A stretch of 45,188 nt of DNA from Oscillospiraceae bacterium. GTDB taxonomy: Bacteria > Bacillota > Clostridia > Oscillospirales > QAMX01. The stretch spans positions 1-45,188 of the forward strand of contig SVLQ01000017.1 of assembly GCA_015067825.1 (NCBI GenBank), read 5' to 3'. The translations under genes and the position numbers were made by a program. Shown one piece after another: positions 8,340 through 16,481 of the stretch (its first letter is position 1; every line of letters begins with the position of its first letter). Under the pieces are notes generated by a model. That model did no database searches. It was given only the letters and a program-made list of their open reading frames with translations, and was not told the DNA's origin.

Positions 8340-9382
8340 TCTTCTTCCTCCTCTCCCTCTTCTTCCGTTTCTTCGTCGTCTTCAAATTCGATCTCGTATT
8401 CTTCCGCGTCGGCGTCAGCAGCGGCAGAAGACGAATCGCTGTAGGTATCTTCGGTAAGTTCGAGGAAGACATCTTCCAGCGTCATTTCCGAACGGTTCAT
8501 CGACAAAAGCGGCAAACGGGCATCGGCCAGGCGGAAGAAAATTTCTTCGCGCAGGTCGGTGTTTTCCGCCGATTCGACATAGACGTCGGTGGCGTTTTCT
8601 TCGTGCTCGGAAGCGGCGTAGTTGATCTCGGCGCGATCCTTGAAGACATCGAGCGCAGCAGCAACGCGTGCCTGTTCGCCGCGCACCGTCAGCAACAGCA
8701 CACTTTGTTCTTCCATACGGCGGCTGAGGTTTTCGGGCGTATCGGAGGCGACGAGCTTGCCCTTGGAGATAATCATGACCGTATCGCAGACGGCGCTGAC
8801 CTCGGAGAGGATATGGCTGGAGAGAATGACCGTGTGGCGGTCGCGGAGGCTGCGGATCAGATCGCGCATTTCAATGATCTGCTTGGGGTCGAGACCAACC
8901 GTCGGTTCGTCGAGGATCAGCACTTCGGGGTAGCCGATCATCGCCTGCGCGAGGCCGACGCGCTGCTTGTAACCCTTGGAGAGATGGCGGATCAGGCGGT
9001 CGGCGACGCCGGAGATACCCGTCAGCTCCATGATCTCTTCGATCTGCGCCTTGCGCTCGGCCTTCGGCACGCCCTTGAGGCCGGCGGCAATCTTGAGATA
9101 TTCGCGCGGCGTGAGCTCGGTATAAAGCGGCGGCTGTTCGGGCAGATAGCCGATGCAGCGTTTGGCCGCTTTTGGGTTCTGAAAAACGTCGTAGCCGTTG
9201 ACGGTCACCGAGCCAGACGTTGCGGAAATGTAGCCGGTGATGATGTTCATCGTCGTCGACTTGCCCGCGCCGTTGGGCCCGAGGAAGCCGTAGATCTGAC
9301 CCTTGTCGATCGTGAAGCTCAGATCGTCGACCGCGTTCACGCGGCCGTTATAGGTCTTGGTCAAGTGTTCTACCTGAATCAA
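8333..9382 (-). CDS. ABC transporter ATP-binding protein, GldA-like
   Basis: About 349 residues. Walker A GPNGAGKST, signature LSKGYKQRVGLAQAM, Walker B VLILDEPTVGLDP and H-loop SSHILSEV are all present; the sequence after Walker A (IITGYISATSGSVTVNGYDV) is typical of the CcmA/GldA group. A C-terminal extension of ~130 residues ends in a striking acidic tail (EEEGEEEEEC). The likely start is TTG at 9382, with AAGGGGGAA 5 bases before it; the frame continues upstream to 9457 but without a ribosome site and with non-ABC sequence. First gene of the Gld-like operon; energises export by the downstream permease. Confidence 0.9.
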   Translation of the reverse strand: MIQVEHLTKTYNGRVNAVDDLSFTIDKGQIYGFLGPNGAGKSTTMNIITGYISATSGSVTVNGYDVFQNPKAAKRCIGYLPEQPPLYTELTPREYLKIAAGLKGVPKAERKAQIEEIMELTGISGVADRLIRHLSKGYKQRVGLAQAMIGYPEVLILDEPTVGLDPKQIIEMRDLIRSLRDRHTVILSSHILSEVSAVCDTVMIISKGKLVASDTPENLSRRMEEQSVLLLTVRGEQARVAAALDVFKDRAEINYAASEHEENATDVYVESAENTDLREEIFFRLADARLPLLSMNRSEMTLEDVFLELTEDTYSDSSSAAADADAEEYEIEFEDDEETEEEGEEEEEC

Positions 9383-9515
9383 GAGAGTTCCCCCTTCTCG
9401 TTTGTTTGGCACAATCTGCGCCTGAACTCCGGATTGCCACCATAAAGGATACCGCAAATTCTCCGTCGGTGGGTAACCGGAGCGTTAATCGAATGTAAAT
9501 ATTTTTTGAAACCGA

Positions 9516-11516
9516 TCAATAAACGACCACTTCCGTCTCCGAGAGCACCACCAGATCGTCGCCGGCGAACACCACGGTGATCTCATCGTTGCGTTCCACC
9601 GAAACCCCTTCGGCAAAAATCTCGGTCTCGCTGACAAATTCCGTCTCGTAAACCTCGCCGTTGACCGCAATCTTGGCAAAGGGCGTGAAATACTTGCCGG
9701 TGACGGTCATACGCTCGGTTTCTTCGTCCCAGTCCACACCTGTGATCTTCGCTTGGAACAGCCCCATCTGCATCTCCGACGTCTTTGCCGGAATGCCTCC
9801 GGCTGCGTAGCGCTCACCGTAGAGGAGATCGTACTGCAAAACGTGCATAGCGTTCAGGTAGATCTCGGAATCCTTCGTCAGCGGCGAGCGGTGCAGGCTC
9901 ATCATCGGGCTGCCGGGATAGCCGAGTGTTTCCAACACCTTCGCCGAGAGCTGATAGGCTGTCAGCGGCTGTTCTTCAAACGCCAGAGCGATGTTGGTGC
10001 AGATGACATATTCGGTTTTGTAGAGATCGTGGGTGGTGAGCTGTTCGACATTGACCTGCTCCAGCGTCGGCAAATGGTCGCCAAACAGCACAAGCACATA
10101 GGGCTCGCCCGAGGTATTGAGCGCATCAACCAGTTCGGCGATGAATGCATCGGTCTGGGCAAGCTGGCCGGCGTAGTACTCCATTTGTGCCCGCTGGTCG
10201 GGATCTTCGATGCCGTAGGCGGTGAAATCGCCTTCTTTGAGCGCCGGATCGGTCTCGTACTTGCCGTGCCCCTGCACCGAAATCGCATAGACGAAATCAC
10301 GGACAGCTGTCTGGCCGAGCACGGACATGATCTCGTCGGTGAGGACGGCATCGCGCGGCCAACCGATCGGGTTGTACTCGACGTTTTTCATATATTCCAC
10401 GCTGATGTAGCGATCGAAGCCGAACTGCGGGAAGACCTCGTAGCGCTGGTAGAAAAGGCCGTCGTTATTGTGCATCGCGGTGGTGGAGTAGCCGAGTTTT
10501 TTCAGATCCCGCGCCACGCTCTCGCAGGCGACTTCTTTGAGGATCGTCTTGTACGGATACTCCCCTGTGCCGAAAAACTTCAGCGACATGCCCGTCAACA
10601 CTTCAAACTCCGTGTTGACCGTGCCGGCACCGACCGTAGGAACGATCAGTTCGCCGGAAGGACAGGCCTCGCGCAGAGCCGTATACGTCGGCAACGGGTT
10701 GTGGGAAAACGCCACGCCCGCAAGCGTCTGTGGGTCGAAAAACGATTCGAGCTGCACAAAGATAATGTTTGGCAAATCCGCATTCTGCGGCGTATCGGGC
10801 TTGGATTGCAGTTGATTGGTCACAGATGCGACCAATTCCGGCGAATAGTCTTCAGGCTCGTCGATACCCTCGTTGAAGATGCCCTGCGCAAAGCAGAAGG
10901 CAAACCCATAGCGGTCGTAGGCGTCGACCAAATTGGTAAATCCGCCGTCGGCCGCTGTCGTTTTGACGGCAATGCTGCTGGAAACATAGGTCACGACCAG
11001 CACCGCCACAAATACCGGCATCGTTTTGGTCAAGTTCGGGCGAAATTTGGGCGCTTTGCGCCACAGGAGGATACTTGCGCCGACAATGGTTGCCAGCAGC
11101 AGACCAATCAGCACGAAGTGGATCGCATCGAGATAATAGTTGACGACCTGTACCGCCGTCTGCATGATCTGAAAGTCGACGGGATTCAGCGGTGTTGTAC
11201 GGAAGATCAGGATCACCGCGTTGGCGATCCCCAAAAGCGTCCATAGCGCAGAAACCGCCGCCATCACAAATACGCGCCGTTTGAAAAAGAGCGAAACCGT
11301 TAAGGTCAGCAGGATGATCAGCGTATTGCAGAGAAACGACAGTGGCTTGGTGAAGAGATGTACCACCGCGTCAACGGGCGAATGGCGGCTTAAGATCTCG
11401 ACGATAAGGTTGAGGGTTACCGCTGCGATTACACACGCGAGAAACGGCTTTTCGCGCACGCAGGTACCGATCCGATCGGCGATTTTTTTCCGGATCGTTT
11501 GAGGTTGTTCGTTCAT
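9516..11516 (-). CDS. LTA synthase-family membrane sulfatase/phosphoglycerol transferase
   Basis: About 666 residues: an N-terminal domain with around five membrane helices, then an extracellular alkaline-phosphatase-like domain. Landmarks: FVQLESFFD (metal-binding Glu), PTVGAGTVNTEFEVLTGMS (candidate nucleophile Thr), VQGHGKYE and FGDHLPTLEQ (Asp/His metal ligands). These match the LtaS family, which transfers glycerol-phosphate from phosphatidylglycerol to envelope polymers. The last ~80 residues (ITGVDWDEETERMTVTGKYF onward) look like an added IPT/TIG-type beta-sandwich. Start at ATG 11516 has AAGGA 9 bases upstream; an in-frame ATG three codons earlier has none. Monocistronic. Whether it makes lipoteichoic acid or another phospho-polymer cannot be told. 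Confidence 0.85.
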   Translation of the reverse strand: MNEQPQTIRKKIADRIGTCVREKPFLACVIAAVTLNLIVEILSRHSPVDAVVHLFTKPLSFLCNTLIILLTLTVSLFFKRRVFVMAAVSALWTLLGIANAVILIFRTTPLNPVDFQIMQTAVQVVNYYLDAIHFVLIGLLLATIVGASILLWRKAPKFRPNLTKTMPVFVAVLVVTYVSSSIAVKTTAADGGFTNLVDAYDRYGFAFCFAQGIFNEGIDEPEDYSPELVASVTNQLQSKPDTPQNADLPNIIFVQLESFFDPQTLAGVAFSHNPLPTYTALREACPSGELIVPTVGAGTVNTEFEVLTGMSLKFFGTGEYPYKTILKEVACESVARDLKKLGYSTTAMHNNDGLFYQRYEVFPQFGFDRYISVEYMKNVEYNPIGWPRDAVLTDEIMSVLGQTAVRDFVYAISVQGHGKYETDPALKEGDFTAYGIEDPDQRAQMEYYAGQLAQTDAFIAELVDALNTSGEPYVLVLFGDHLPTLEQVNVEQLTTHDLYKTEYVICTNIALAFEEQPLTAYQLSAKVLETLGYPGSPMMSLHRSPLTKDSEIYLNAMHVLQYDLLYGERYAAGGIPAKTSEMQMGLFQAKITGVDWDEETERMTVTGKYFTPFAKIAVNGEVYETEFVSETEIFAEGVSVERNDEITVVFAGDDLVVLSETEVVVY

Positions 11517-11703
11517 AGTTCGCATTCCTTTGAATCCTGTCGGTTTGCGCCGGCAGGAATGGCCGTACCGCGGCCAAAGATCGAAAAAAGTAAAATTTCC
11601 ACCAATACTTATCATATCACATTCTCTGAAAAAAGGCAATATACGATTGGCCAAAACCCGACGCCAATCTGTGCCGTTTTGTAAATTTCGCCGTCTTGCG
11701 CGC

Positions 11704-11732
11704 TTGTGTTGGGCGCGCGGGTATGGTATAAT
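11704..11732 (+). promoter_or_regulatory. Sigma-A-type promoter for DUF4380-hisA pair
   Basis: -35 TTGTGT at 11704-11709, 17-base spacer, -10 TATAAT at 11727-11732 with an extended TGG just ahead of it. It lies 40 bases before the ATG at 11773 and diverges from the LtaS-like gene. Confidence 0.75.
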
Positions 11733-11772
11733 GTAGGAAACGAATCATTACAGATCTGGGAGGAAATGAACC

Positions 11773-12711
11773 ATGGCTGTTACATACCGCGAAATGACCT
11801 ATAAAACCTTCGGCCGCGTGCTCGCGATCGAAAATGGCGTGATCGAGCTCTACGTCACGCTCGACGTCGGCCCGCGCATCATCCGCTACTCCACCGTTGG
11901 CGGCGCGAACGTTATGCACGAAGACATCGACGCCAAGCTCGTTGAAAAAGGCGCGGATTTTGACGAAGTTTTCTACCCCGGCGCCTACTGGCGTCCCTAC
12001 GGCGGACACCGCATTTGGCTGACCCCGGAAGTCAAGCCCAACACCTATAACCCCGACAACGATCCCATCACCTACGAAGTCGACGGCAACGTCTTTACCT
12101 TCATCCCGCCCGTGCAGGAGACCCTGCAGGTCGCCGAGCGCATGATCGTCACGGTCTCCGAGGATTCGTCCGAAGTCGCCGTGCGCGCGGAGGTCAAGAA
12201 CCTCGCCGACAAGCCGCAGACGATGGGCATCTGGCAGATCTCGGTCATGTGCCAGAACGGCATGGAAGTCGTGCCGCAGACCCTGCGCGACACCGTTCTG
12301 CTCCACAACCGCAGAATGTCGCTGTGGCCGTACTGCGAAATGAACGACGAACGCGTCTACTGGGGCAAAACGCTGATCACGCTGCGCCAGGATCCGACCG
12401 TCAACCATCCGTTCAAGATCGGCACCTCCAACGAGCGCAAGTTCTCGGCATACCTCTGCAACGGCGACCTCTTCGTCAAGCGCTTTGCCTGGTCGGCCGA
12501 CCTCGCCTACCCCGATGACGGCTGCAACTTTGAAACCTACACGAACCCCAACTTCCTCGAAATCGAAAGCCTCGGCCAGCTCGTTCCGGTCGAATCGGGC
12601 AGCACGATCTCCGGCGAAGAAGTTTGGTCGCTGACGCCGAACGTTCCGGCTCCGGCCGCCAACGATGAAGCGGCGCTGATGGACATCATCGCCAAGTACA
12701 TCGAAAAATGA
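11773..12711 (+). CDS. DUF4380-like protein, galactose-mutarotase-type fold
   Basis: 312 residues, no signal peptide. The pattern VLAIENGVIELYVTLDVGPR followed by IIRY, then GAYWRPYGGHRIWLTPE and later IWQISVMCQNG resembles DUF4380/aldose-1-epimerase-like beta-sandwich proteins, which bind or isomerise sugars. A conserved YGGHRIW block is the likely sugar-binding His. GGAGG precedes the ATG by 9 bases. Its stop overlaps the start of the hisA-like gene by 4 bases (ATGA), so the two are cotranslated. Catalytic role is not shown; a cytoplasmic sugar-related function is inferred. Confidence 0.7.
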   Translation: MAVTYREMTYKTFGRVLAIENGVIELYVTLDVGPRIIRYSTVGGANVMHEDIDAKLVEKGADFDEVFYPGAYWRPYGGHRIWLTPEVKPNTYNPDNDPITYEVDGNVFTFIPPVQETLQVAERMIVTVSEDSSEVAVRAEVKNLADKPQTMGIWQISVMCQNGMEVVPQTLRDTVLLHNRRMSLWPYCEMNDERVYWGKTLITLRQDPTVNHPFKIGTSNERKFSAYLCNGDLFVKRFAWSADLAYPDDGCNFETYTNPNFLEIESLGQLVPVESGSTISGEEVWSLTPNVPAPAANDEAALMDIIAKYIEK

Positions 12712-13469
12712 GATTCCGCCCCTGTATCGATCTGCACGACGGCAAAGTCAAGCAGATCGTCGGTGCAACCCTGGAAAGCGGCAGCGTCGCCGAGAACTTC
12801 GTCTCCGAGCGTTCGGCCGGCGACTACGCCCGCCTGTTTGCCGCCGACGGGCTCTCCGGCGGGCACGTGATCATGCTCGGCAAGGGCTGTGAAGCGGCGG
12901 CTGCGGAAGCGTTGGCGGCATATCCCGGCGGTCTGCAGATCGGCGGCGGTATCCGTGCGAATAACGCGGCGGATTTCCTCGCTTTGGGCGCGTCGCACGT
13001 CATCGTCACTTCGGCGGCCTTCCGCGACGGTTCCCTTTCGCTCGATGCGATCGCCGAGATCTCTGAGGCCATCGGTGCGGCACACCTCGTTTTGGATCTG
13101 AGCTGCGTGCCCACGGCAAACGGATACCGCGTAGCGGCAAACCGTTGGAAGACCGTGACCGACACGGAGGTCACTCCGGCTATGCTCGCACGGCTCGAAC
13201 CTTGGTGCGATGAGTTTCTGATCCACGCGGTTTCGGTCGAAGGGCGCAAAGCAGGACCCGATCTCGCGCTCGCCGCGCTCCTTGCCACCTACGCCAAAAA
13301 CGGCAAACCCGTTACCTACGCCGGCGGCATCGCCACGATCGCCGACCTCGATGCCTTTGCCGAAAGTTCCGGCGGAGCCGTCGATTATACGATCGGCAGC
13401 GCACTCGATCTCTACGGCGGATCGCTCGCTTACGCGGCTCTCGCGGCCCGTTCGGCAACGGGGAAATAA
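12708..13469 (+). CDS. hisA: HisA, eukaryotic-type ProFAR isomerase
   Basis: 253 residues, a TIM barrel. The N-terminus RPCIDLHDGKVKQIVGATL, the central VLDLSCVPTANGYRVAANRW followed by KTVTDTEV, CDEFLIHAVSVEGRKAG, and C-terminal YAGGIATIADLD and DYTIGSALDLYGG follow the yeast HIS6/plant HISN3 lineage rather than ordinary bacterial HisA. The predicted reaction is the Amadori isomerisation of ProFAR to PRFAR in histidine synthesis; Asp8 in CIDLH is the expected catalytic base. No other his gene lies in the window. Start is coupled to the preceding gene through ATGA. An alternative is a divergent aldose-ketose isomerase acting on another phosphoribosyl substrate, which the DUF4380 neighbour might hint at. 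Confidence 0.85.
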   Translation: MRFRPCIDLHDGKVKQIVGATLESGSVAENFVSERSAGDYARLFAADGLSGGHVIMLGKGCEAAAAEALAAYPGGLQIGGGIRANNAADFLALGASHVIVTSAAFRDGSLSLDAIAEISEAIGAAHLVLDLSCVPTANGYRVAANRWKTVTDTEVTPAMLARLEPWCDEFLIHAVSVEGRKAGPDLALAALLATYAKNGKPVTYAGGIATIADLDAFAESSGGAVDYTIGSALDLYGGSLAYAALAARSATGK

Positions 13470-13480
13470 AATTTTCACGC

Positions 13481-13520
13481 AAAATCGCTCGGCTTTTTTT
13501 CAAACGCCGAGCGATTTTTT
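13481..13520 (+). terminator. Intrinsic terminator after hisA
   Basis: AATCGCTCGGC and GCCGAGCGATT form an 11-bp perfect stem around a T-rich loop, followed by TTTTTCGTTTT, 11 bases after the hisA stop. Confidence 0.9.
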
Positions 13521-13621
13521 CGTTTTGGATCTTTTTTTCCGCAAAGCCAAACACGTCCGAAGCGTTTTTTCCGAAAAGATTAGTCTACTGAAATTTCACA
13601 CATAAAATTTACGAATTCTTA

Positions 13622-13651
13622 TTGATTCCAACGGGGGGATTATGATATAAT
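13622..13651 (+). promoter_or_regulatory. Promoter for small P-loop protein
   Basis: -35 TTGATT (13622-13627), 18-base spacer, -10 TATAAT (13646-13651) with extended TGA. It lies ~76 bases before the ATG at 13728; the leader between them is GC-rich with no clear riboswitch. Confidence 0.7.
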
Positions 13652-13727
13652 AATGTTGCGGAAGTATCCGACACCTGTTGCGGACCCACCGCCCCGGGTT
13701 AGAAATATTTTTAGGGGGAGATTCCAC

Positions 13728-14138
13728 ATGATAAAATGCATCGTCGGTTTGAAAGGCTTCGGTAAGACAAAGCAGCTCATTCAGATGGTCAACGAAACCG
13801 TTCAGAACGAACAGGGCAGCGTGCTCTGCATTGAGCAGTCCCCGAAGCTCACTTACGATATCAGCCATCAGTGCCGCCTGATCGACACGGTGGATTACGG
13901 CATCAGCGGATTCGAAGGCTTCTACGGCTTCCTCTGCGGCCTTTATTCCCAGAACTACGATATCTCTGCGGTCTTCATTGACAGCCTTTACAAGATCACG
14001 GGCAGCGAAAACGCCGAAGAAGCCTCTGTTTTCTTCGACAAGCTCGGCAAATTCGCGGAAAAGACCGGCATCAACTTCACGATCACCATCAGCGTCGACG
14101 AAGCCGATCTGCCGGCCAACGCCAAGGCCTATCTGTAA
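13728..14138 (+). CDS. Small P-loop ATPase-like protein of unknown function
   Basis: 136 residues. The N-terminus IKCIVGLKGFGKTKQLIQMV contains a GxxGxGKT Walker A loop, and SAVFIDSLYKI supplies a Walker-B-like hydrophobic strand with Asp. Length is far below a full AAA or RecA domain. Proteins of this short type occur in many Clostridia and are sometimes labelled PilT-like, without functional support. I chose ATG 13728 because AGGGGGAG stands ahead of it; an in-frame start at 13653 has no ribosome site and low-complexity leader residues. It has its own promoter and a strong terminator, so it is a single-gene unit. Confidence 0.8.
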   Translation: MIKCIVGLKGFGKTKQLIQMVNETVQNEQGSVLCIEQSPKLTYDISHQCRLIDTVDYGISGFEGFYGFLCGLYSQNYDISAVFIDSLYKITGSENAEEASVFFDKLGKFAEKTGINFTITISVDEADLPANAKAYL

Positions 14139-14154
14139 GTCCGATTGCATACCG

Positions 14155-14187
14155 ACAAGCGGAACGGCACGCCGTTCCGCTTGTTTT
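14155..14187 (+). terminator. Intrinsic terminator after P-loop gene
   Basis: ACAAGCGGAACGGC and GCCGTTCCGCTTGT are perfect complements with a minimal loop, followed by TTTT; it begins 16 bases after the stop at 14138. Confidence 0.88.
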
Positions 14188-14229
14188 GCATAATCCCTTC
14201 CACAAAACAACTATAAAGGAGCGTTTTTT

Positions 14230-15024
14230 ATGTGTGACTGTGACGTTGCTAACTCCATCCGCATTACCCAAACCTGCGGTACGATCGCCTCGCTGCTCGG
14301 CATTCCCGCACCCGCTGCCGCCGACGAACCGATCTCCACGGTTCTGAAAGCTGCCGGCGGTCCGGTTGAACGCGTGCTCTGCTACAATCCCGACGCCATC
14401 GCGCTCTGGCTCTACCAGAAATATACCGCACTTTTTGAAGACGTGATGCTCTCCTCGCAGTTGACGCTGCCGGTGCGCTCGGTCATGCCCTCGGTCACGC
14501 CGGTCTGCTTCGCCTCGATGTACTCGGGCGTTGTCCCCGACGTTCACGGCATCAAGCGCTACACCAAGCCTGTCCTGACCGTTGAAACGATCTTCGACGC
14601 GCTGATTGCCGCCGGCAAGAAGCCCGCCATCGTCTCGACGGACGGCGACAGCATTTCCATGATCTTCCTCGAGCGCAAGATGGATTACTTCATCTACGAT
14701 ACGCCCGACGAATGCAACGCCAAGGCGCTGGAACTCCTGGAAAAAGACGAATACGACCTCATCGTCGTCTACAACGGCAACTTCGACGGCACGATGCACA
14801 AAAACGGCCCGGAAGCCGAAGTCTCGCTCGATGCGCTCCGCCATAACGTCGCCGCCTTCAAGAAGCTCTCGGAAGCTGCCGCCAAGTGCTGGGCCGGCCG
14901 CAAATACGTTACGGCCTTCCTGCCCGACCACGGTTGCCACGAGATCGACGGCAACTGCGGCTCGCATGGCCTCGATATGCCCGAGGACATGAACATCGTC
15001 CACTTCTACAACATCTCGCGATAA
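14230..15024 (+). CDS. Alkaline-phosphatase-superfamily hydrolase
   Basis: 264 residues, no signal peptide. Superfamily landmarks in order: SVMPSVTPVCFASMYSGV (candidate Ser/Thr nucleophile) followed by VPDVHGI, AIVSTDGDSISM, LIVVYNGNFDGTMHKNGPE (Asp/His pair), FLPDHGCHEIDG (Asp-His) and GSHGLDMPEDMNIVHF (final His). This order matches nucleotide pyrophosphatase/phosphodiesterase-like members, somewhat shortened. Good ribosome site AAAGGAGCG. The stop is 4 bases from the start of a metallophosphoesterase, so the pair is probably one operon handling phosphorylated substrates in the cytoplasm. Substrate unknown. Confidence 0.75.
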   Translation: MCDCDVANSIRITQTCGTIASLLGIPAPAAADEPISTVLKAAGGPVERVLCYNPDAIALWLYQKYTALFEDVMLSSQLTLPVRSVMPSVTPVCFASMYSGVVPDVHGIKRYTKPVLTVETIFDALIAAGKKPAIVSTDGDSISMIFLERKMDYFIYDTPDECNAKALELLEKDEYDLIVVYNGNFDGTMHKNGPEAEVSLDALRHNVAAFKKLSEAAAKCWAGRKYVTAFLPDHGCHEIDGNCGSHGLDMPEDMNIVHFYNISR

Positions 15025-15028
15025 ACCG

Positions 15029-15796
15029 ATGGAACCCGTAATCACATTCGGCGCTTTCGCCGATCCGCATTACGCCGACCGCGACGTCCGTATCGGCCGC
15101 TGGTACCGCCAAGCGCCTGACCGCATCGCCGCCGCACAGGAGCAGTTCGCCGCCGCGCAGACCGATTTCAACGTCTGCCTCGGCGACTTCATCGACCTCT
15201 GCGACGATGACCGCGATCTGATACCCGCGCTCAAAACGATCACCGCGCTGATCGGCACGGCCGGACGCCAAACTTACTACGTTCCGGGCAACCACGATCT
15301 CGCCGCCGTCGACCGCCAAACCCTTGCTGCCTTCTGCGGTTGGCCGGACGAGCGCGGTTACTATGCGTTTGTCTTCCGCGGGGTGCGGTTTGTCGTTCTG
15401 AATACGAACTTCGACGGCGACAGCGAGACACTTCCGCCGTGGAACAAAACGTGGATCAACTCCGACCAGCTCCGCTGGCTGGAGGCCGAACTCAAAAATC
15501 CCGAACCGGCCGTGATCCTCACCCACGCCAACCTCGATCCGCGCACGCGCGAGGACCGCATGGATCCGCACGTCGTAATGAACGCAGCGGAGACCCGCGC
15601 GATTTTGGAAGCGAGCGGAAAGGTCAAGCTCGTGGTGCAGGGACACTGCCACGGCGGTGCATTCACCGCGCTTGCAGGCATCGACTACGTCACGCTGCCC
15701 GCAATGGTCATGGGAGAAAACAGCAATTCCGCGATGATCTTTTCGATCTGCGCCGACGGCAGCTACGCCTGCCGGCAATTGTTTGAACAAGCGTAA
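15029..15796 (+). CDS. Calcineurin-like metallophosphoesterase
   Basis: 255 residues with the full motif series: FADPHYAD, VCLGDFIDL, VPGNHDL, LTHANLD and VQGHCHGGAF. Cytoplasmic by lack of a signal peptide. The start lies 4 bases past the previous stop and has no separate ribosome site, so translation is probably coupled to the alkaline-phosphatase-like gene. The DPHY variant of the first motif and the large region between GNHD and HANLD are like phosphohydrolases of the Icc/CpdA broad group; the substrate is not deducible. Confidence 0.88.
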   Translation: MEPVITFGAFADPHYADRDVRIGRWYRQAPDRIAAAQEQFAAAQTDFNVCLGDFIDLCDDDRDLIPALKTITALIGTAGRQTYYVPGNHDLAAVDRQTLAAFCGWPDERGYYAFVFRGVRFVVLNTNFDGDSETLPPWNKTWINSDQLRWLEAELKNPEPAVILTHANLDPRTREDRMDPHVVMNAAETRAILEASGKVKLVVQGHCHGGAFTALAGIDYVTLPAMVMGENSNSAMIFSICADGSYACRQLFEQA

Positions 15797-15804
15797 GCAC
15801 ATAC

Positions 15805-15839
15805 CGCCCGCCAAGGAAAAATCCTTGGCGGGCGTTTTT
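15805..15839 (+). terminator. Strong intrinsic terminator
   Basis: CGCCCGCCAAGGA and TCCTTGGCGGGCG form a 13-bp perfect stem around an AAAA loop, with TTTTT after it. It ends the plus-strand pair and sits between it and the convergent amidase gene. Confidence 0.92.
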
Positions 15840-15847
15840 CATTTGGG

Positions 15848-16366
15848 CTACGGCTGCCGCACACCGAGGATATGCAGCAGTTCGGCGCGACGGATCGGCC
15901 ACGCAACGAGCGGACGGTTGTCGCAGTCGGCAGAGTGGGCAGCCACGAGGATATTCTCCACCGTCGGTGGTGAGCCGACGGCGACGACGACGGGCATATG
16001 GTGAAACGACGCATGCCCGACCGTTTGCAGCCGGATCAGATCGCCGGGTTCTGCCGTTTGCAGCGGCTGTACCGCTGCAAACGGCCCGACGCCCTTGTTT
16101 TGCAGGAGAAATTCCGCCAAAAACTTTACGCCCGTCCACGCCGGTGCGCGGTCGGAAACGGTATGGTAGTACCACCCGGTCTGCGGCGTATGATTCTGCA
16201 CGCCGCTGCCGGCAAACAACACCTGCGAGGCAAAATTCGTGCAGTCGCCGCCGATGTTTTCAAAATCGTAGTAACGCGGATTCCGGCCGTACGCCCAGCG
16301 GTGGGCGTACGCCACCGCAGCAGCGCGGTCGTAGGCTCGTATTTTCAAAAAACGCACCCTTTCCAT
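15848..16366 (-). CDS. Amidase_6 (CHAP-like) domain protein
   Basis: 172 residues spanning one domain: YDRAAAVAYAHRWAYGRNPR, then YYDFENIGGDCTNFASQVLF with the candidate catalytic Cys in GGDCTNFASQ, GWYYHTVS, and HMPVVVAVG with a candidate catalytic His nearby. This is the Amidase_6 pattern seen in Firmicutes, usually linked to cleavage of peptide or amide bonds in cell-wall material. Here there is no signal peptide, so it would act in the cytoplasm or leave by an unknown route. The start is uncertain: ATG 16366 is too close to AAGGA, and in-frame GTG or TTG codons 3 and 6 residues later are better spaced. It diverges from the pantothenate kinase gene. Confidence 0.8.
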   Translation of the reverse strand: MERVRFLKIRAYDRAAAVAYAHRWAYGRNPRYYDFENIGGDCTNFASQVLFAGSGVQNHTPQTGWYYHTVSDRAPAWTGVKFLAEFLLQNKGVGPFAAVQPLQTAEPGDLIRLQTVGHASFHHMPVVVAVGSPPTVENILVAAHSADCDNRPLVAWPIRRAELLHILGVRQP

Positions 16367-16388
16367 TCCTTCCGCCGATAAATGATAC

Positions 16389-16417
16389 TTGCACAGTGCG
16401 GAAGAATCGGCTATAAT
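16389..16417 (+). promoter_or_regulatory. Promoter for pantothenate kinase operon
   Basis: -35 TTGCAC (16389-16394), 17-base spacer, -10 TATAAT (16412-16417), 65 bases before the ATG at 16482. Confidence 0.75.
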
Positions 16418-16435
16418 ATACTTGTATCAGTATAT
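16416..16435. promoter_or_regulatory. Possible operator palindrome over the transcription start
   Basis: ATATACT (16416-16422) and AGTATAT (16429-16435) are perfect 7-bp arms separated by 6 bases. The repeat overlaps the end of the -10 and the expected start site of the coaW promoter, where a repressor would block transcription. No regulator is identified. Confidence 0.35.
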
Positions 16436-16481
16436 GTGATCACGCACTTTTTGCACACCAACACCACGGAGGGTTTTCGAT

